Source: Exiguobacterium qingdaonense | GTDB lineage: Bacteria > Bacillota > Bacilli > Exiguobacteriales > Exiguobacteriaceae | Length of the DNA: 64,000 bases | NCBI RefSeq assembly: GCF_018617855.1 | Contig: NZ_JACSKY010000008.1 | Coordinates: forward strand, 1-64,000 | Direction: 5' to 3' | In this document: one piece after another, positions 7,225-16,157 of the stretch | Layout: each line of letters starts with the position of its first letter | Numbering within the stretch: position 1 is the stretch's first letter | Notes under the pieces: generated by a model | The model's database searches: none | What the model was told of the DNA's origin: nothing | The model's input: only the letters and a program-made list of their open reading frames with translations | Position numbers and translations under genes: made by a program

Positions 7225-8601
7225 ATGATGAAATGGAAACTGACTGGTCGCTATTTGTTGTCAATCCTTCTCATTGTCGCGCTTGTCGTCCTGTTGAACA
7301 TTGCAATCTTGTTCGGTCTCCTCATCAATGACCGGACAGGACTTGACGATGTGGAAAGCAACTCGGGAGAAACATTTACTCGAAACTTCAGTACGTATCT
7401 GTCACTCGAGGATGGCGAACCTACCGTGTCAGAAGCTGGACGCGAAGCCCTTCGCCAATCAGGTGCATTCGTCCGCCTTTTAGATGAAACGGGACGTGTC
7501 GTCAGCGAGGTCGACGCCCCGAGTGGATTACCAGACGCCTATTCTCCGGTTGAATTGATTCATATCTATAAATATATGGATGATGATCTCCGACTCTACT
7601 TCGTCGGGGAATATGAATCGTACAGTTATCTCATCGGTGTGCCAGAGGCAAGTGAACGTCGGGTGCTCTTTATGTTAGACGAACAGGCGGTTCTTTCGTA
7701 TATCACGAAGGCGTTCTTTTGGATACTCGTCGTCGATTTGCTCGTCGCCGCCTTGATCGGTGTATTGTTCAGCTCACGATTGACGCGCCCCGTCTACCGC
7801 TTGACCGAGCGGATTCAACAGCTGAAGCAACGTGACTTTTCGACCGCCGAACCGAAGCGATCTGGAATTTATCGTCCGGTCTTCCATGACTTGAATGCCG
7901 TCTCACAGACACTTAAAACGTATGAACGTCAGCGTGCAGAACTCGATGACCGTCGGAAAGAATGGATGAGCAACGTCTCGCACGACTTGAAGACCCCGCT
8001 CGCCTCCATCCAAGGGTACGCCGAATTGCTCGACGATGATTCTCTAGACGACACCGAGCGCAGACAATACGCCCATGTAATCGAGCGTCAGGCTAAGTAT
8101 ATGAAGGAACTGCTCGACGATTTCAATTTGACGATGCGTCTGCAGCACGGCGACTTTCCGCTTACCCTCGAAGAGACAAACCTCGAGCCGTTCGTCCGTG
8201 AGCTCGTGATTGACGTGTTGAACGATTCTCGCTTCAGTGAACGCCACATCGAGTTCGATGCCACTCAAGCAGCGACCATTTCGCTCGATCGGCACTTTAT
8301 GAAGCGGGCCCTGCTCAACTTTTTGTATAACGCCCTTCTCCATAACGATGAGTCGGTGCGTGTGACGGTACACATCGAGAGTGACGTCATGACGATTGTA
8401 GATGATGGAAACGGGATTGCGGAATCTGACTTGCCTTATATCTTTGAACGCTATTACCGAGGCACGAATACAGACGACGCACGCGGAAGTGGTCTAGGCA
8501 TGGCCATCTCACGAGACATCATCGAAGCCCACGGCGGGAAGGTCGAAGTCGACAGTACACCAGGACACGGCACCACAGTCCGAATCACACTTATGCCATA
8601 A
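7225..8601 (+). CDS. Sensor histidine kinase with extracytoplasmic domain and HAMP
   Basis: A 458-residue kinase with TM1 (about 9-34), an extracytoplasmic region of about 125 residues, TM2 (about 162-183), a HAMP linker (RLTRPVYRLTERIQQLKQRDF), a HisKA domain with His253 in SNVSHDLKTPLASIQGY, and HATPase boxes: N box LLNFLYNALLHN, G1 DDGNGI, F box YIFERYYRG and G2 GSGLGMAI. Kinases normally paired with BceAB/YxdLM-type exporters (BceS, YxdK) are short, with almost no outside loop and no HAMP. This one is a conventional sensor, so it may detect its signal itself rather than through the permease. GGAGCGGTC provides the ribosome site. Confidence 0.92.
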   Translation: MMKWKLTGRYLLSILLIVALVVLLNIAILFGLLINDRTGLDDVESNSGETFTRNFSTYLSLEDGEPTVSEAGREALRQSGAFVRLLDETGRVVSEVDAPSGLPDAYSPVELIHIYKYMDDDLRLYFVGEYESYSYLIGVPEASERRVLFMLDEQAVLSYITKAFFWILVVDLLVAALIGVLFSSRLTRPVYRLTERIQQLKQRDFSTAEPKRSGIYRPVFHDLNAVSQTLKTYERQRAELDDRRKEWMSNVSHDLKTPLASIQGYAELLDDDSLDDTERRQYAHVIERQAKYMKELLDDFNLTMRLQHGDFPLTLEETNLEPFVRELVIDVLNDSRFSERHIEFDATQAATISLDRHFMKRALLNFLYNALLHNDESVRVTVHIESDVMTIVDDGNGIAESDLPYIFERYYRGTNTDDARGSGLGMAISRDIIEAHGGKVEVDSTPGHGTTVRITLMP

Positions 8602-8605
8602 GAAA

Positions 8606-8629
8606 AAGGGACGCACTTAAGCGTCCCTT
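8606..8629. terminator. Terminator between convergent genes
   Basis: AAGGGACGC pairs with GCGTCCCTT around a 6-base loop. On the minus strand it is followed by TTTCTT, so it mainly ends the EAL gene, whose stop codon lies in the loop; it may also stop transcripts from the kinase gene. Confidence 0.75.
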
Positions 8630-10464
8630 GTCTGTGTCGTATAATCGCTAATCCACGCTTCAAGTTCTTCAAGCGGCAACGGTTTGGAGAAATAATAGCC
8701 TTGCATCTCGTCACACCCGAGTTCGCGTAATGCGTTCCACTGCTCAAGCGTCTCGACTCCTTCACACACCGTTTTCAAATTCAGACCTCGCGCCAAATCG
8801 ACGATCGATTCGACGATGACGTTGCCGGTCGGATCATTCTCGGTCACTTGAATGAACTGCCGATCGATTTTAATCTCATGAATCGGATAATGCTTCAAGT
8901 AAACGAACGCCGAGAACCCCGTCCCGAAGTCGTCGATTGAAATCGAGAACCCTTCTTCTCGGAACGCGACGAAACGGTCGATGACGTGTTGCTGGTTCTC
9001 CATCCCGACACTCTCGGTGATCTCTAACGTCAAGTAACTCGTACAGACGCCTTCCCCATGCGCAATTTGAACAAACTTCTCGACGACCCCTTCTGATAGG
9101 AAGTGGCGAGCCGATAAGTTGAGGGCGAGCTCGTAATAATCTCCCCGGTCGTGCCAGCGCTTGAGCTGACGACAAGCCGTCACGAACGCCCATTCCTCCA
9201 AATCGATGATGACGCCCGTCGACTCGGCGAGCGGGATGAAGTCGAGCGGTGGCACGAGACCACGCTCCGAGTGATTCCAGCGCATCAACCCTTCAAACCC
9301 TTTTAGGTCACCGGTCAAGGCATCAATCTTCGGTTGGTAGTACAGCAAGAACTCGTTCCCGGCGAGTCCACTCCGCAAGTTCATCTCTAAAATGAGGCGG
9401 TTCGCTGCCTTCGTCCCCATTTCCTCCTCGTAAAAAACGATGGCTGCCCGTTGCAGGCTCTGCTCACTTGCAGCGACTCTCGTCCGATGAATCATCTGTA
9501 CAGTCGTGACACCGTCCTGTTCGACCGCAATGAACGCACTCATCGTCAAAATGACTTCTAGTTCATCGACGATGAATGGATTGCGAACGAGTAATTCACA
9601 AAGCTCGTCAGCGACCGTATACAGTTTGATTCGGTCCCCATAAGGAAGCCACATCGCAAATCCCGACTGAGACAGACGACATAAGTTTGATTCATCAATC
9701 AAGCCACGTAAGCGATTCGCTACCTCACGCACAATCTCATCCGACTTCTCGATCCCAATGGCGTCTTCAATCGACCGAAAATCATCGACTTTTATATACA
9801 CCATCGCACCGAGTTGTTGCGACTGTCGTTGCCGCTCGGCATCCACCTTCTCGATAAACCCAACGTCTTTCAAAAGACCGGTCAATTCATCGGTGTAGGC
9901 TAAGCGGCGAATGTGTGTATCCACGGCCTGCCGGTCAAGCCGGAAGTACAGGATGGCAATGAAGTCCGCAAGCGTACTTACAATCAACTCTTCAAGATAG
10001 CTCCACTCCCGTGGCAAAAACGTCTCGCAACAAATGACGCCTTTCGCACGATTGTTCGCATAAATCGGCGCATCGAGCATCGAACAAATGCGTTGTCCTT
10101 CGACAAAATATTCTGCATACAGCTCTTTCACCCATCGGTGATTTCGAACATCCTCGAACGTCAGCACCCGGTTCGTCTGAAGCGCATCAAAGTAGTCTGG
10201 TGCGAGTTCGCGATAAACCGTCAACTCTGGATAATGCGTCCCCGATTCATGAGAATAAGCGACTTGACATGAGATGGATTGGTACGTTGCATCAAAATGC
10301 CAAATCGACACCGTGTCGACCTTCAACATATCGGCGACGATTTCACACATATACCGAATCGCTTCTTGGACCGTTTTTTCAGTCACAATCGGCATCCGCA
10401 CGAGTTCGAACAACTTCTCTTGATGTTTACGATAGGTTCGGTTTGAAAAGTTCTTCTCGATCAT
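8617..10464 (-). CDS. GAF, degenerate GGDEF and EAL protein, probable c-di-GMP phosphodiesterase
   Basis: From ATG 10464 the protein is 615 residues; the longer TTG-started frame (10533) would begin upstream of the predicted promoter. Domains in order: GAF (about 20-175, KTVQEAIRYMCEIVADML...VICCETFLP), a GGDEF-like domain (about 185-345) in which the active-site motif is replaced by SQSGF, and an EAL domain (about 360-610). The EAL domain keeps the catalytic residues: EGL in FEGLMRWNH, Asn in LALNLSARH, Glu in LTLEITES, the DDFGTG loop, Lys in EIKIDRQF and Glu in CEGVETLEQW. It is therefore expected to hydrolyse c-di-GMP and not to make it. No TM segments; cytoplasmic, with the GAF domain as likely ligand sensor. 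Confidence 0.88.
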   Translation of the reverse strand: MIEKNFSNRTYRKHQEKLFELVRMPIVTEKTVQEAIRYMCEIVADMLKVDTVSIWHFDATYQSISCQVAYSHESGTHYPELTVYRELAPDYFDALQTNRVLTFEDVRNHRWVKELYAEYFVEGQRICSMLDAPIYANNRAKGVICCETFLPREWSYLEELIVSTLADFIAILYFRLDRQAVDTHIRRLAYTDELTGLLKDVGFIEKVDAERQRQSQQLGAMVYIKVDDFRSIEDAIGIEKSDEIVREVANRLRGLIDESNLCRLSQSGFAMWLPYGDRIKLYTVADELCELLVRNPFIVDELEVILTMSAFIAVEQDGVTTVQMIHRTRVAASEQSLQRAAIVFYEEEMGTKAANRLILEMNLRSGLAGNEFLLYYQPKIDALTGDLKGFEGLMRWNHSERGLVPPLDFIPLAESTGVIIDLEEWAFVTACRQLKRWHDRGDYYELALNLSARHFLSEGVVEKFVQIAHGEGVCTSYLTLEITESVGMENQQHVIDRFVAFREEGFSISIDDFGTGFSAFVYLKHYPIHEIKIDRQFIQVTENDPTGNVIVESIVDLARGLNLKTVCEGVETLEQWNALRELGCDEMQGYYFSKPLPLEELEAWISDYTTQTRDA

Positions 10465-10497
10465 CAGTTTGTACCTCGCCAAATGTAGTTTGAACTT

Positions 10498-10506
10498 ATA
10501 ATAGCA
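10498..10506 (-). promoter_or_regulatory. Extended -10 promoter of the GAF-EAL gene
   Basis: On the minus strand TGCTATTAT forms an extended -10 element (TGn plus TATTAT). It lies 33 bases before the chosen ATG at 10464, which supports that start. No good -35 hexamer is visible, as is usual for extended -10 promoters. Confidence 0.5.
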
Positions 10507-10651
10507 TGAAACTTTAGACGTGACGGTTTCCAAAATTCAACAGAAAGTCAATATTCCCTCTTTTTTTAATCGATTCAAAAACCATTAATTACCATTTATA
10601 AAATATTGACCTCATTTTCAAGAAAGTGGCGTGAATTGACCATTTGTCCCA

Positions 10652-10681
10652 TTGCTCCCTTATTTCGTCTCACCGTACAAT
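10652..10681 (+). promoter_or_regulatory. Sigma-A promoter of the LysM/NlpC-P60 gene
   Basis: TTGCTC (10652-10657), 18-base spacer, TACAAT (10676-10681). The predicted start of transcription is near 10688, 56 bases before the ATG. Confidence 0.55.
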
Positions 10682-10743
10682 AAACTTGTACTGTTTCACT
10701 AGTTGAATTGTTTCGTTCTCACTTTTTGAAGGGATGTTACGCT

Positions 10744-12516
10744 ATGAATCCAAAGTCTGGTCTCACCTACTCATTCGCGGCTCTCGCGGCGGTCAGCGTA
10801 CTGGCTCAAGCAGATGAAGTAGCCGCGACAAACACACACACGGTCCAATCCGGTGATACGTTGTGGTCCATCAGCCGTTCTTACGATGTGTCCGTCGCGA
10901 CAATCAAATCGTTGAACAGGCTCTCCTCTGACCGCATTCGTGTCGGTCAAAAGCTGATGCTATCGGGTAGCTCATCTGTGGTGACAGGCGGTTCAGCGTT
11001 GACCACCACAAGTACGAACAACGTCATGACGACACATGCGTTGAACATGCGACTCGCCGGGGGGTCTTGGCATCGTGTCCTCTTGACGATTCCAAAAGGG
11101 AAGACGCTCACGCCAATCAAATCGAACGGTTCGTGGACGAAAGTCAGTTACGGCGGACAGACCGGGTGGGTGCACAACGATTATTTACAAAAAGCACCTA
11201 CATCAAGTAGTACAGACAAACCGACAACGGTCGCACCGAGTGGGGTGACGGCTCAAACGAAAGTCAACCTGAATCTTCGCTCCTCAAAGTCTACGAAAAC
11301 GACTGTGTTGCTCACGATTCCAAAAGGAAAGACGGTCACCGTATTAGCCGTTGAAAAGTCTTGGTCGAAAGTAAAGTACGGCTCGACAACCGGATATGTC
11401 GCCAATACATATTTAACGACAACAGGAGCAGCGACACCTACGACACCGAGCCCCGATTCCTCGATCAACCAACAGTTCGTCACGACTGCAAACTTGAACG
11501 TAAGGCAAGGCGCAGGCATCGGGTACGCCCTCGTCACGACCATCCCGAATGGCACGGTTGTTCAGGCGACGAAACAGTCAGGTAGCTGGTACTACGTCAC
11601 GTATAACGGAAAATCCGGATACGTGAGCGCTGGTTATTTAAAACAAACGACCACGACACCGAGTGACCCCACACCGAATGAAGGGGATGCCGGTGCTGGC
11701 AACGCCACTGTCGATTACATCGTCAATACCCCGTCATTGAACGTTCGCTCGAGCTCTTCGACGAACGCGACAATCATCGGGAGTGTCAAAGCGGGACAGA
11801 CGTTGCGCGTCATCCAGTCGTCGAAAGGCTGGCTACAAATCTACTATGGCAACACGGTCGGCTTTGTTGCTTCTTCATATGTCAAGACGGTTCCGAAAGG
11901 TTCGACAGACGGGCCATCTTGGGTCGAAGGGTCTTATGATGCGAACTCCTATTATACGTACTCCCCGACATCAATCCGGTCACAGGCGAGCGAGTCAAGC
12001 AGCACGGTCGGGTCGACACTTCGCGGAGAACTGTTGAATGTGATCGGGGAGACCGCGACCCACTATCGCCTCTCATCAGGATTCGTCGCAAAGTCAGCCG
12101 TCACGGAAATCAAAGGGCAAAGTGCCCAGTCAACACGACTTTCGACAATCGAAACAGCCAAGCGATACGTCGGTACACCTTATGTTTGGGCATCGTCTAG
12201 TCCGGCAAACGGTGGATTCGATTGTTCAGGACTCATCTATTATGTATTCAACCAGTCCGGCGTCAGCATCCCACGGACAAACGTGGTGAATTACTGGGGG
12301 GGCGCTTACTTTGGACCTCAATTACCGAAGTCGTTCGTCCCGCAGGCAGGTGACCTCGTTTTCTTTGAGAACACGTACACCGCAGGACCATCGCATATGG
12401 GCATCATGATCAATTCCGATACATTCATCCATGCCGGCTCATTCGGATTAGGATATAACCAGATTAGTAAAGAACCGTACTGGCAATCTCGCTTGATCGG
12501 TTATAAGCGACCATGA
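10744..12516 (+). CDS. Secreted peptidoglycan DL-endopeptidase: LysM, SH3b repeats, NlpC/P60
   Basis: From ATG 10744 (AAGGGA about 9 bases upstream) the protein is 590 residues. It has a signal peptide (residues 1-23, ending AQA), one LysM wall-binding domain (about 31-74, THTVQSGDTLWSISRSYDVS), four clear SH3b repeats, each with an LN(M/L/V)R motif and ending GWVHNDYL, GYVANTYL, GYVSAGYL, GFVASSYV, a fifth degenerate one, and a C-terminal NlpC/P60 domain from about 470. The catalytic Cys is in FDCSGL, the His in SHMGIM and the third polar residue in FIHAG. It should cut stem peptides in the wall during growth or separation. Thr/Ser/Pro-rich linkers separate the repeats. Monocistronic: own promoter and terminator. 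Confidence 0.93.
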   Translation: MNPKSGLTYSFAALAAVSVLAQADEVAATNTHTVQSGDTLWSISRSYDVSVATIKSLNRLSSDRIRVGQKLMLSGSSSVVTGGSALTTTSTNNVMTTHALNMRLAGGSWHRVLLTIPKGKTLTPIKSNGSWTKVSYGGQTGWVHNDYLQKAPTSSSTDKPTTVAPSGVTAQTKVNLNLRSSKSTKTTVLLTIPKGKTVTVLAVEKSWSKVKYGSTTGYVANTYLTTTGAATPTTPSPDSSINQQFVTTANLNVRQGAGIGYALVTTIPNGTVVQATKQSGSWYYVTYNGKSGYVSAGYLKQTTTTPSDPTPNEGDAGAGNATVDYIVNTPSLNVRSSSSTNATIIGSVKAGQTLRVIQSSKGWLQIYYGNTVGFVASSYVKTVPKGSTDGPSWVEGSYDANSYYTYSPTSIRSQASESSSTVGSTLRGELLNVIGETATHYRLSSGFVAKSAVTEIKGQSAQSTRLSTIETAKRYVGTPYVWASSSPANGGFDCSGLIYYVFNQSGVSIPRTNVVNYWGGAYFGPQLPKSFVPQAGDLVFFENTYTAGPSHMGIMINSDTFIHAGSFGLGYNQISKEPYWQSRLIGYKRP

Positions 12517-12530
12517 CTTTGGTCACACTG

Positions 12531-12556
12531 AAAAACCCGACGAAAGTTGGGTTTTT
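12531..12556 (+). terminator. Rho-independent terminator of the endopeptidase gene
   Basis: AAAAACCC...AC, loop GAAA, GT..GGGTTTTT, followed by CTTTC. It begins 14 bases after the stop. Confidence 0.88.
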
Positions 12557-12627
12557 CTTTCATTTTGCAGGATTTTCATCCTATGACCCGAAATCGAAAG
12601 TATGATGAAAGAAAAAGGAGGTGCCGA

Positions 12628-15324
12628 ATGGGCCAACCCCGTTTTGCGAAAGTTCCATACCGAATTTACACGATGGTGCTGGCCATCGCTTGCCTCATCG
12701 GTGTGTTGTTGTTCGGACTGGGTACGAGCTTTTATTGGCATGAAAAACGAGATGAGATTGACCGAACGATCGTAAACTTGAATCAGGCAGCAGACTTGGC
12801 AGGAGTGGAAGCGTATGTGATCTTATACGAGGCCGCGACCCGTTATGAGAAACAGTCGAGTCAGGCGACATCGTTTCTGTCCACACCTTATCAAGAACGC
12901 GCGCTTCATTATAATGAACGATTGCGCAAAGACCTTGAGGCAGGATTGAACGAACGAGAGCGGGACATATTAGACCAATTTTCAGCTAATTTGCCTCGCA
13001 TCCTCGAAGAGCAGCAATTTGAAGAAATCCCTTCAGACGTCATGAGCTCAATCAATCGCCGATGGCTCTATCAAGCGTTCGAACTAACGAATCAATCGAA
13101 TGCCACCTACGAGCTGACAGATGCCATCATGCGTGTACAAGCCATGCTCATGCGAAACAATGACGCCTTGTTCCGTGATCCGGTTGACGAGGAACAACTG
13201 ACCGGCACCGTTGACATGATTGTAGACGAAGCCACCCTCATCCAAACCATCATCCAATCGAATGCTACGTTGCAGACGAAAGCCGTCGTCGATGTGGCAG
13301 AGAGTAGTCAATCGTTCGCCAACATGGCAAATCGCGAAGCATCCCTTGAAGCCCGTTACGTCAACTCGACGAACGTCTACGAAGACGCATACGGTGCCCT
13401 TCGCTCCATTCGCACCACTTCTGAAGCACGGCTACAAGAAGAGAGTGCTCGCTATCAAACCCTTGCCACCCTATCGTTCTTGACGACGCTCTCCTTGACG
13501 ATCGGACTGATTTTCCTTCTCTATTACACACGCAATCGCTACAATCACGATTTGGCCCATCTGAAAGCGCGTGCGCTCGCCATCGACCCAAGCTTACAAT
13601 CGGTCGAAGCGACATTCCCGAAGACACACGATTTCCGAGGCATCGAGGATGAGTTGCGTGAGATTGCCGCAAGCGTTCATTCGACTGTCCACGAGCTCGA
13701 AAATCGTTCGCAAGAACTGATCCGTTATCACGAGCGCTGGTCATCCCTCTTTTCTGAGACGGGACTCGCCATCGCACTCATGGATGATGCTTACAACTTG
13801 ATTGAGCGCAACGAAATGTTCCGTCAATTTTTTGGGGACCGAAACTTGTATGAGATCAATCAGTCGTTCACGGAGACCGGTCGTCGTCTGTTCGAACAAG
13901 CGCTTGAAGGTGTGGCCGATCAAGGAACGAGCGCCCAGTTCATCATCCACTTGAAAGGTGAGCATCTTCGTTACTTGAATGTGAAACTGACACCGCTCAA
14001 ACGTGAAGAGAAGATGACCTACTACTTGATTGTCGAAGATGAGACCGACCGGGTCGAACGGGAGCGAAAAGTCGATCGTCTCGTACGGTTCGACTTGGCG
14101 ACCAACCTATATAACGAGTATGGCTTTATGCGGAAATGGGAGAATCAAGAGATTGACGGCGCGTTCGTCCTCATTCGACTGCACGACTATCACCACCTCG
14201 TCGATTGGTATGACCCGGCATATGCAGACGTGCTCATGATTGAGTTTGCGCGAGCCGTCGAGTCTCGCCTGTCAAAATATGCACAACACCTATTCGGTCG
14301 TTATCGGGACGACACCCTCATGCTATATGTCCACGGATTCACGTCCGAAGATGAGCATGAGTTGATCGAACTATTCCCGACAGAACTGATAGTCAATCAA
14401 AAACGACAAAACGTGCATATTCAAATCGGTGCGACCGAGGCGAGACAGGGTTACAACGACAGCTTGTTCGAGGCGATGAAGGCGTTGCAACATGCCAAAG
14501 AAACGCGTATGCCATCAGTCTGGTACAATTCAGATATTTTGGCCCAAATGCAACTCGCCGCAATGATTGAGCAGGCGCTTCCCGACGCCATTCGAAAAGG
14601 TGATTTGGCGGTCGCTTATCAACCGCAAGTCGAGTTGAAAACAGGTCGCGTCGTCGGGGCAGAAGTGCTCGCTCGTTGGACACATCCAGACATCGGAATC
14701 ATTCCGCCAAATGAGTTCATTCGGATCGCCGAACGCTCTGATCAAATTTTGTGGCTCTCTCACAACATTCTCGACCAAACCATTCATCAACTTGTCGCAT
14801 GGCAAGGGACAGCGTTTGAAGACATTTCTTTGTCGTTCAACTTGTCGGCCCACTCGGTCGACTCTTCAATCTTGACGAAACTACGGGATTCGATTGAATT
14901 GTATCCTTGGTTACCAGATCGATTGAAGATCGAGCTGACCGAATCGTCGGATATCATGTCATATGCGAGCGAGCTTGAACGACTCGAAGACATCGCCGAC
15001 CTCGGCTACTGCCTCTCGATTGACGACTTTGGGACCGGATATGCCTCATTCGAAGCGATTTGGCATTTGCCGATTCAAGAAGTCAAAATCGACCGGATGT
15101 ACGTGAGTGGGAAGGCGAAAGAAAGTACGTCCTTCTTACGAGCCGTCTCCCGCTTTGCGAACGAGCAACAACTGACCGCGCTCGCCGAAGGCATCGAGAC
15201 CGATGACGACTTGTCACGAATGATCCATGAAGGCATTGAACTCGGACAAGGCTTCTACTTCTCACCCGCCCTCGACGCGGCTTCATTCGAATCATGGGTC
15301 AACACGAAGGGACACTCGCATTGA
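12628..15324 (+). CDS. Membrane PAS-like, degenerate GGDEF and EAL protein, probable c-di-GMP phosphodiesterase
   Basis: From ATG 12628 (AAGGAGG 6-7 bases upstream) the protein is 898 residues. TM1 (about 15-37) and TM2 (about 283-305) enclose a helical extracytoplasmic sensor domain. A cytoplasmic linker and PAS-like domain (about 375-490, HERWSSLFSETGLAIALMDD) follow, then a GGDEF-like domain whose active-site motif reads RYRDD instead of GGDEF and so should be inactive as a cyclase. The C-terminal EAL domain (about 640-895) keeps EVL in GAEVLARW, Asn in LSFNLSAHS, Glu in IELTES, the DDFGTG loop, Lys in EVKIDRMY and Glu in AEGIETDD. Expected function: membrane-linked c-di-GMP hydrolysis. 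It is not part of an operon. Confidence 0.9.
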   Translation: MGQPRFAKVPYRIYTMVLAIACLIGVLLFGLGTSFYWHEKRDEIDRTIVNLNQAADLAGVEAYVILYEAATRYEKQSSQATSFLSTPYQERALHYNERLRKDLEAGLNERERDILDQFSANLPRILEEQQFEEIPSDVMSSINRRWLYQAFELTNQSNATYELTDAIMRVQAMLMRNNDALFRDPVDEEQLTGTVDMIVDEATLIQTIIQSNATLQTKAVVDVAESSQSFANMANREASLEARYVNSTNVYEDAYGALRSIRTTSEARLQEESARYQTLATLSFLTTLSLTIGLIFLLYYTRNRYNHDLAHLKARALAIDPSLQSVEATFPKTHDFRGIEDELREIAASVHSTVHELENRSQELIRYHERWSSLFSETGLAIALMDDAYNLIERNEMFRQFFGDRNLYEINQSFTETGRRLFEQALEGVADQGTSAQFIIHLKGEHLRYLNVKLTPLKREEKMTYYLIVEDETDRVERERKVDRLVRFDLATNLYNEYGFMRKWENQEIDGAFVLIRLHDYHHLVDWYDPAYADVLMIEFARAVESRLSKYAQHLFGRYRDDTLMLYVHGFTSEDEHELIELFPTELIVNQKRQNVHIQIGATEARQGYNDSLFEAMKALQHAKETRMPSVWYNSDILAQMQLAAMIEQALPDAIRKGDLAVAYQPQVELKTGRVVGAEVLARWTHPDIGIIPPNEFIRIAERSDQILWLSHNILDQTIHQLVAWQGTAFEDISLSFNLSAHSVDSSILTKLRDSIELYPWLPDRLKIELTESSDIMSYASELERLEDIADLGYCLSIDDFGTGYASFEAIWHLPIQEVKIDRMYVSGKAKESTSFLRAVSRFANEQQLTALAEGIETDDDLSRMIHEGIELGQGFYFSPALDAASFESWVNTKGHSH

Positions 15325-15333
15325 GTGTCCCTT
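15307..15333. terminator. Terminator between convergent genes
   Basis: AAGGGACACTC pairs perfectly with GAGTGTCCCTT; the stop codon of the EAL gene lies at the loop. TTTCTTC follows on the plus strand. It can act in both directions. Confidence 0.8.
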
Positions 15334-15336
15334 TCT

Positions 15337-16065
15337 TCATCGTGATTGAATCTCTTCATACAATACTCGCGTCGCTTCTTCCGAAGACTGATTCATATAA
15401 ATCGATTTTTCGGACCAGTTGATTCGGATGACCGGTTCCACGCCCCGGTCGATGTACAAAAGGACCGCCTCGCCTTCCTCTGTCCGAAAGTGCCCGGTCA
15501 GACGCGAATCGGTCGCTGCCCCGTTCGTTCGGAGCGCAATCTCAGGCAACGTCGTCCATGTCACGTCTTCCACATCATCGAACGGCACCTCACGACCGTA
15601 AACTCCTTCGATGACAATCGCCGAGTCGGTGACGGTCACCTCGGTCGGTTGACTGAACCAGAGGATGAGCCCCGGAACACCGATGAGCAGAACGAGCGAT
15701 ACGATGATGATCGGCAGAAGACGTTTCTTCCCGCCAGGTCTCAATCGTCCTGACTCATCGAAAATATTGCCGTCATATCGTTGCATGCGCCACAGCATGA
15801 CGACGATGAAGACAAGCAAGATGAGAAAGAACGGTTCGAGCGGCACATCCAAACCGAGTAGATCGATGAGCGCAATGAACAGAAAGAGACCCCCGATCCC
15901 ATAACACATCCAGGCGACAAGTCGCGCTACCCGTTTGATGTCGACACGTTCTTTTTTTTCTTTAGACATCGTATTGTATCCAGATATCAGATGGTACCAA
16001 CCTAGTCGATCCACCGCAAAACCTAATCCGATCACGACAAATGCCACAATGATCAGAATCGACAT
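15337..16065 (-). CDS. DUF3784 membrane protein with bacterial PH-like domain
   Basis: From ATG 16065 (GGAGG 7 bases upstream; an ATG at 16086 would contain the ribosome site) the protein is 242 residues. The N-terminal half matches DUF3784: TM, then ISGYNTMSKEKKERVD, then two more TMs. A fourth TM (about 117-137) precedes a C-terminal domain from about 150 (VTDSAIVIEGVYGREVPFDDVEDVTW...RTNGAATDSRLTGHFRTEEGEAVLLYID) that resembles the bPH_5 pleckstrin-like family. This pair of domains occurs in Bacilli membrane proteins of unknown role. It stands alone between a convergent EAL gene and tuaD's terminator. Confidence 0.72.
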   Translation of the reverse strand: MSILIIVAFVVIGLGFAVDRLGWYHLISGYNTMSKEKKERVDIKRVARLVAWMCYGIGGLFLFIALIDLLGLDVPLEPFFLILLVFIVVMLWRMQRYDGNIFDESGRLRPGGKKRLLPIIIVSLVLLIGVPGLILWFSQPTEVTVTDSAIVIEGVYGREVPFDDVEDVTWTTLPEIALRTNGAATDSRLTGHFRTEEGEAVLLYIDRGVEPVIRINWSEKSIYMNQSSEEATRVLYEEIQSR

Positions 16066-16124
16066 ATCCCCACCTCCTTCTTTCATTATACGTCATACGA
16101 ACGATACATCCATGTCAAACAAAA

Positions 16125-16151
16125 CAGGACCCTCTCTCACGAGGGGTCCTG
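16125..16151 (-). terminator. Rho-independent terminator of the UDP-glucose dehydrogenase gene
   Basis: On the minus strand CAGGACCCCTC pairs with GAGGGTCCTG and is followed by TTTTGTTTG. Confidence 0.85.
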
Positions 16152-16157
16152 CATGGT

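Noticed and set aside
10465-10533. N-terminal extension of the GAF-EAL protein from TTG 10533
   Set aside because: It would start upstream of the extended -10 promoter at 10498-10506 and lacks a ribosome site; ATG 10464 has one.
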